Source: Thomasclavelia sp.
Lineage (GTDB): Bacteria > Bacillota_I > Bacilli_A > Erysipelotrichales > Erysipelotrichaceae
Assembly (NCBI GenBank): GCA_020024765.1
Contig: JAHHTG010000073.1
Span: 1 to 5,384 of the forward strand
DNA: 5,384 bases
Reading direction: 5' to 3'
In this document: positions 5,366-5,384 of the stretch, in pieces
How positions within the stretch are numbered: the stretch's first letter is position 1
Layout of the letters: each line of letters starts with the position of its first letter
Made by a program: the position numbers and the translations under genes
Notes under the pieces: model-generated
Told to the model about the DNA's origin: nothing
Databases searched by the model: none
What the model saw: the letters and a program-made list of their open reading frames with translations, nothing else

Positions 5366-5384
5366 GCGTAGTAAATTCATTTAT
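5358..5384 (+). CDS. nth: Start of a further gene, probably endonuclease III (nth), cut by window edge
   Basis: An open frame starts at ATG 5358 and reads MNERSKFIY before the window ends. It has AAGGAA at 5344-5349, 8 bases upstream, and overlaps the dnaD-like stop by 8 bp, in keeping with the packing of the operon. The nine residues are too few to identify a family. The call nth rests on position: dnaD followed directly by nth is a conserved pair in Bacillota, and a short charged helix is how Nth proteins begin. An alternative ATG at 5362 is in another frame and has worse spacing to the ribosome site. Confidence 0.4.

Noticed and set aside
1..5384. CRISPR array, tRNA/rRNA, insertion sequence, phage or defence genes, riboswitch
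   Set aside because: No spaced repeats, cloverleaf-like stretch, transposase, terminal inverted repeats or conserved aptamer seen; the only non-coding parts are 1-74 and 732-796, both explained by terminator and promoters.
797..5384. A new multi-gene system built around YqeK, RsfS, the methyltransferase and MtnN
   Set aside because: These are known families in a broadly conserved housekeeping order; the unusual details are losses and small sequence changes, not a new set of genes.

Overview
The window comes from a low-GC Gram-positive bacterium (Bacillota). The A+T-rich codon use, the strong AAGGAGG ribosome site and the conserved yqeG-yqeH-yhbY-yqeK-rsfS-yqeM gene order all point there. TGA is used as a stop at the ends of yhbY, the methyltransferase gene and dnaD, and tryptophan is coded by TGG, so this is not a Mycoplasma-type code 4 genome. 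The reduced form of the cluster (no aroE and no nadD, with mtnN, a DnaD-like gene and probably nth following) makes me think of the Erysipelotrichia/Turicibacter side of the Bacillota. That placement is an inference.

Layout: positions 1-74 hold an intrinsic terminator for the minus strand. Positions 75-731 (minus) encode a beta-phosphoglucomutase-like HAD hydrolase that stands alone. Positions 732-796 form a short divergent promoter region. Both directions carry an extended -10 element only 6-7 bases from the start codon, so both mRNAs are predicted to be leaderless or nearly so. From 797 to the right edge runs one tightly packed plus-strand operon: yqeG, yqeH, yhbY, yqeK, rsfS, a yqeM-type SAM methyltransferase, mtnN, dnaD-like, and the first nine codons of a further gene (probably nth). 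There is not one non-coding base between genes from 797 to 5384. One junction abuts directly and seven overlap, by 1, 8, 11, 31, 4, 14 and 8 bp.

How the genes fit together: YqeH (30S assembly GTPase), YhbY (pre-50S RNA binding) and RsfS (50S silencing under starvation) form a ribosome assembly and hibernation group. YqeK (Ap4A hydrolase) handles an alarmone-like nucleotide. The methyltransferase makes S-adenosylhomocysteine, which the next gene product, MtnN, cleaves. DnaD-like and the probable Nth are replication/repair functions.

This is mainly a conserved housekeeping operon and I see no new multi-gene system. The points worth a second look are the paired leaderless divergent promoters, the N-terminal extension of YqeK exactly where nadD is missing, the degenerate G5 region of YqeH, and the short DnaD.
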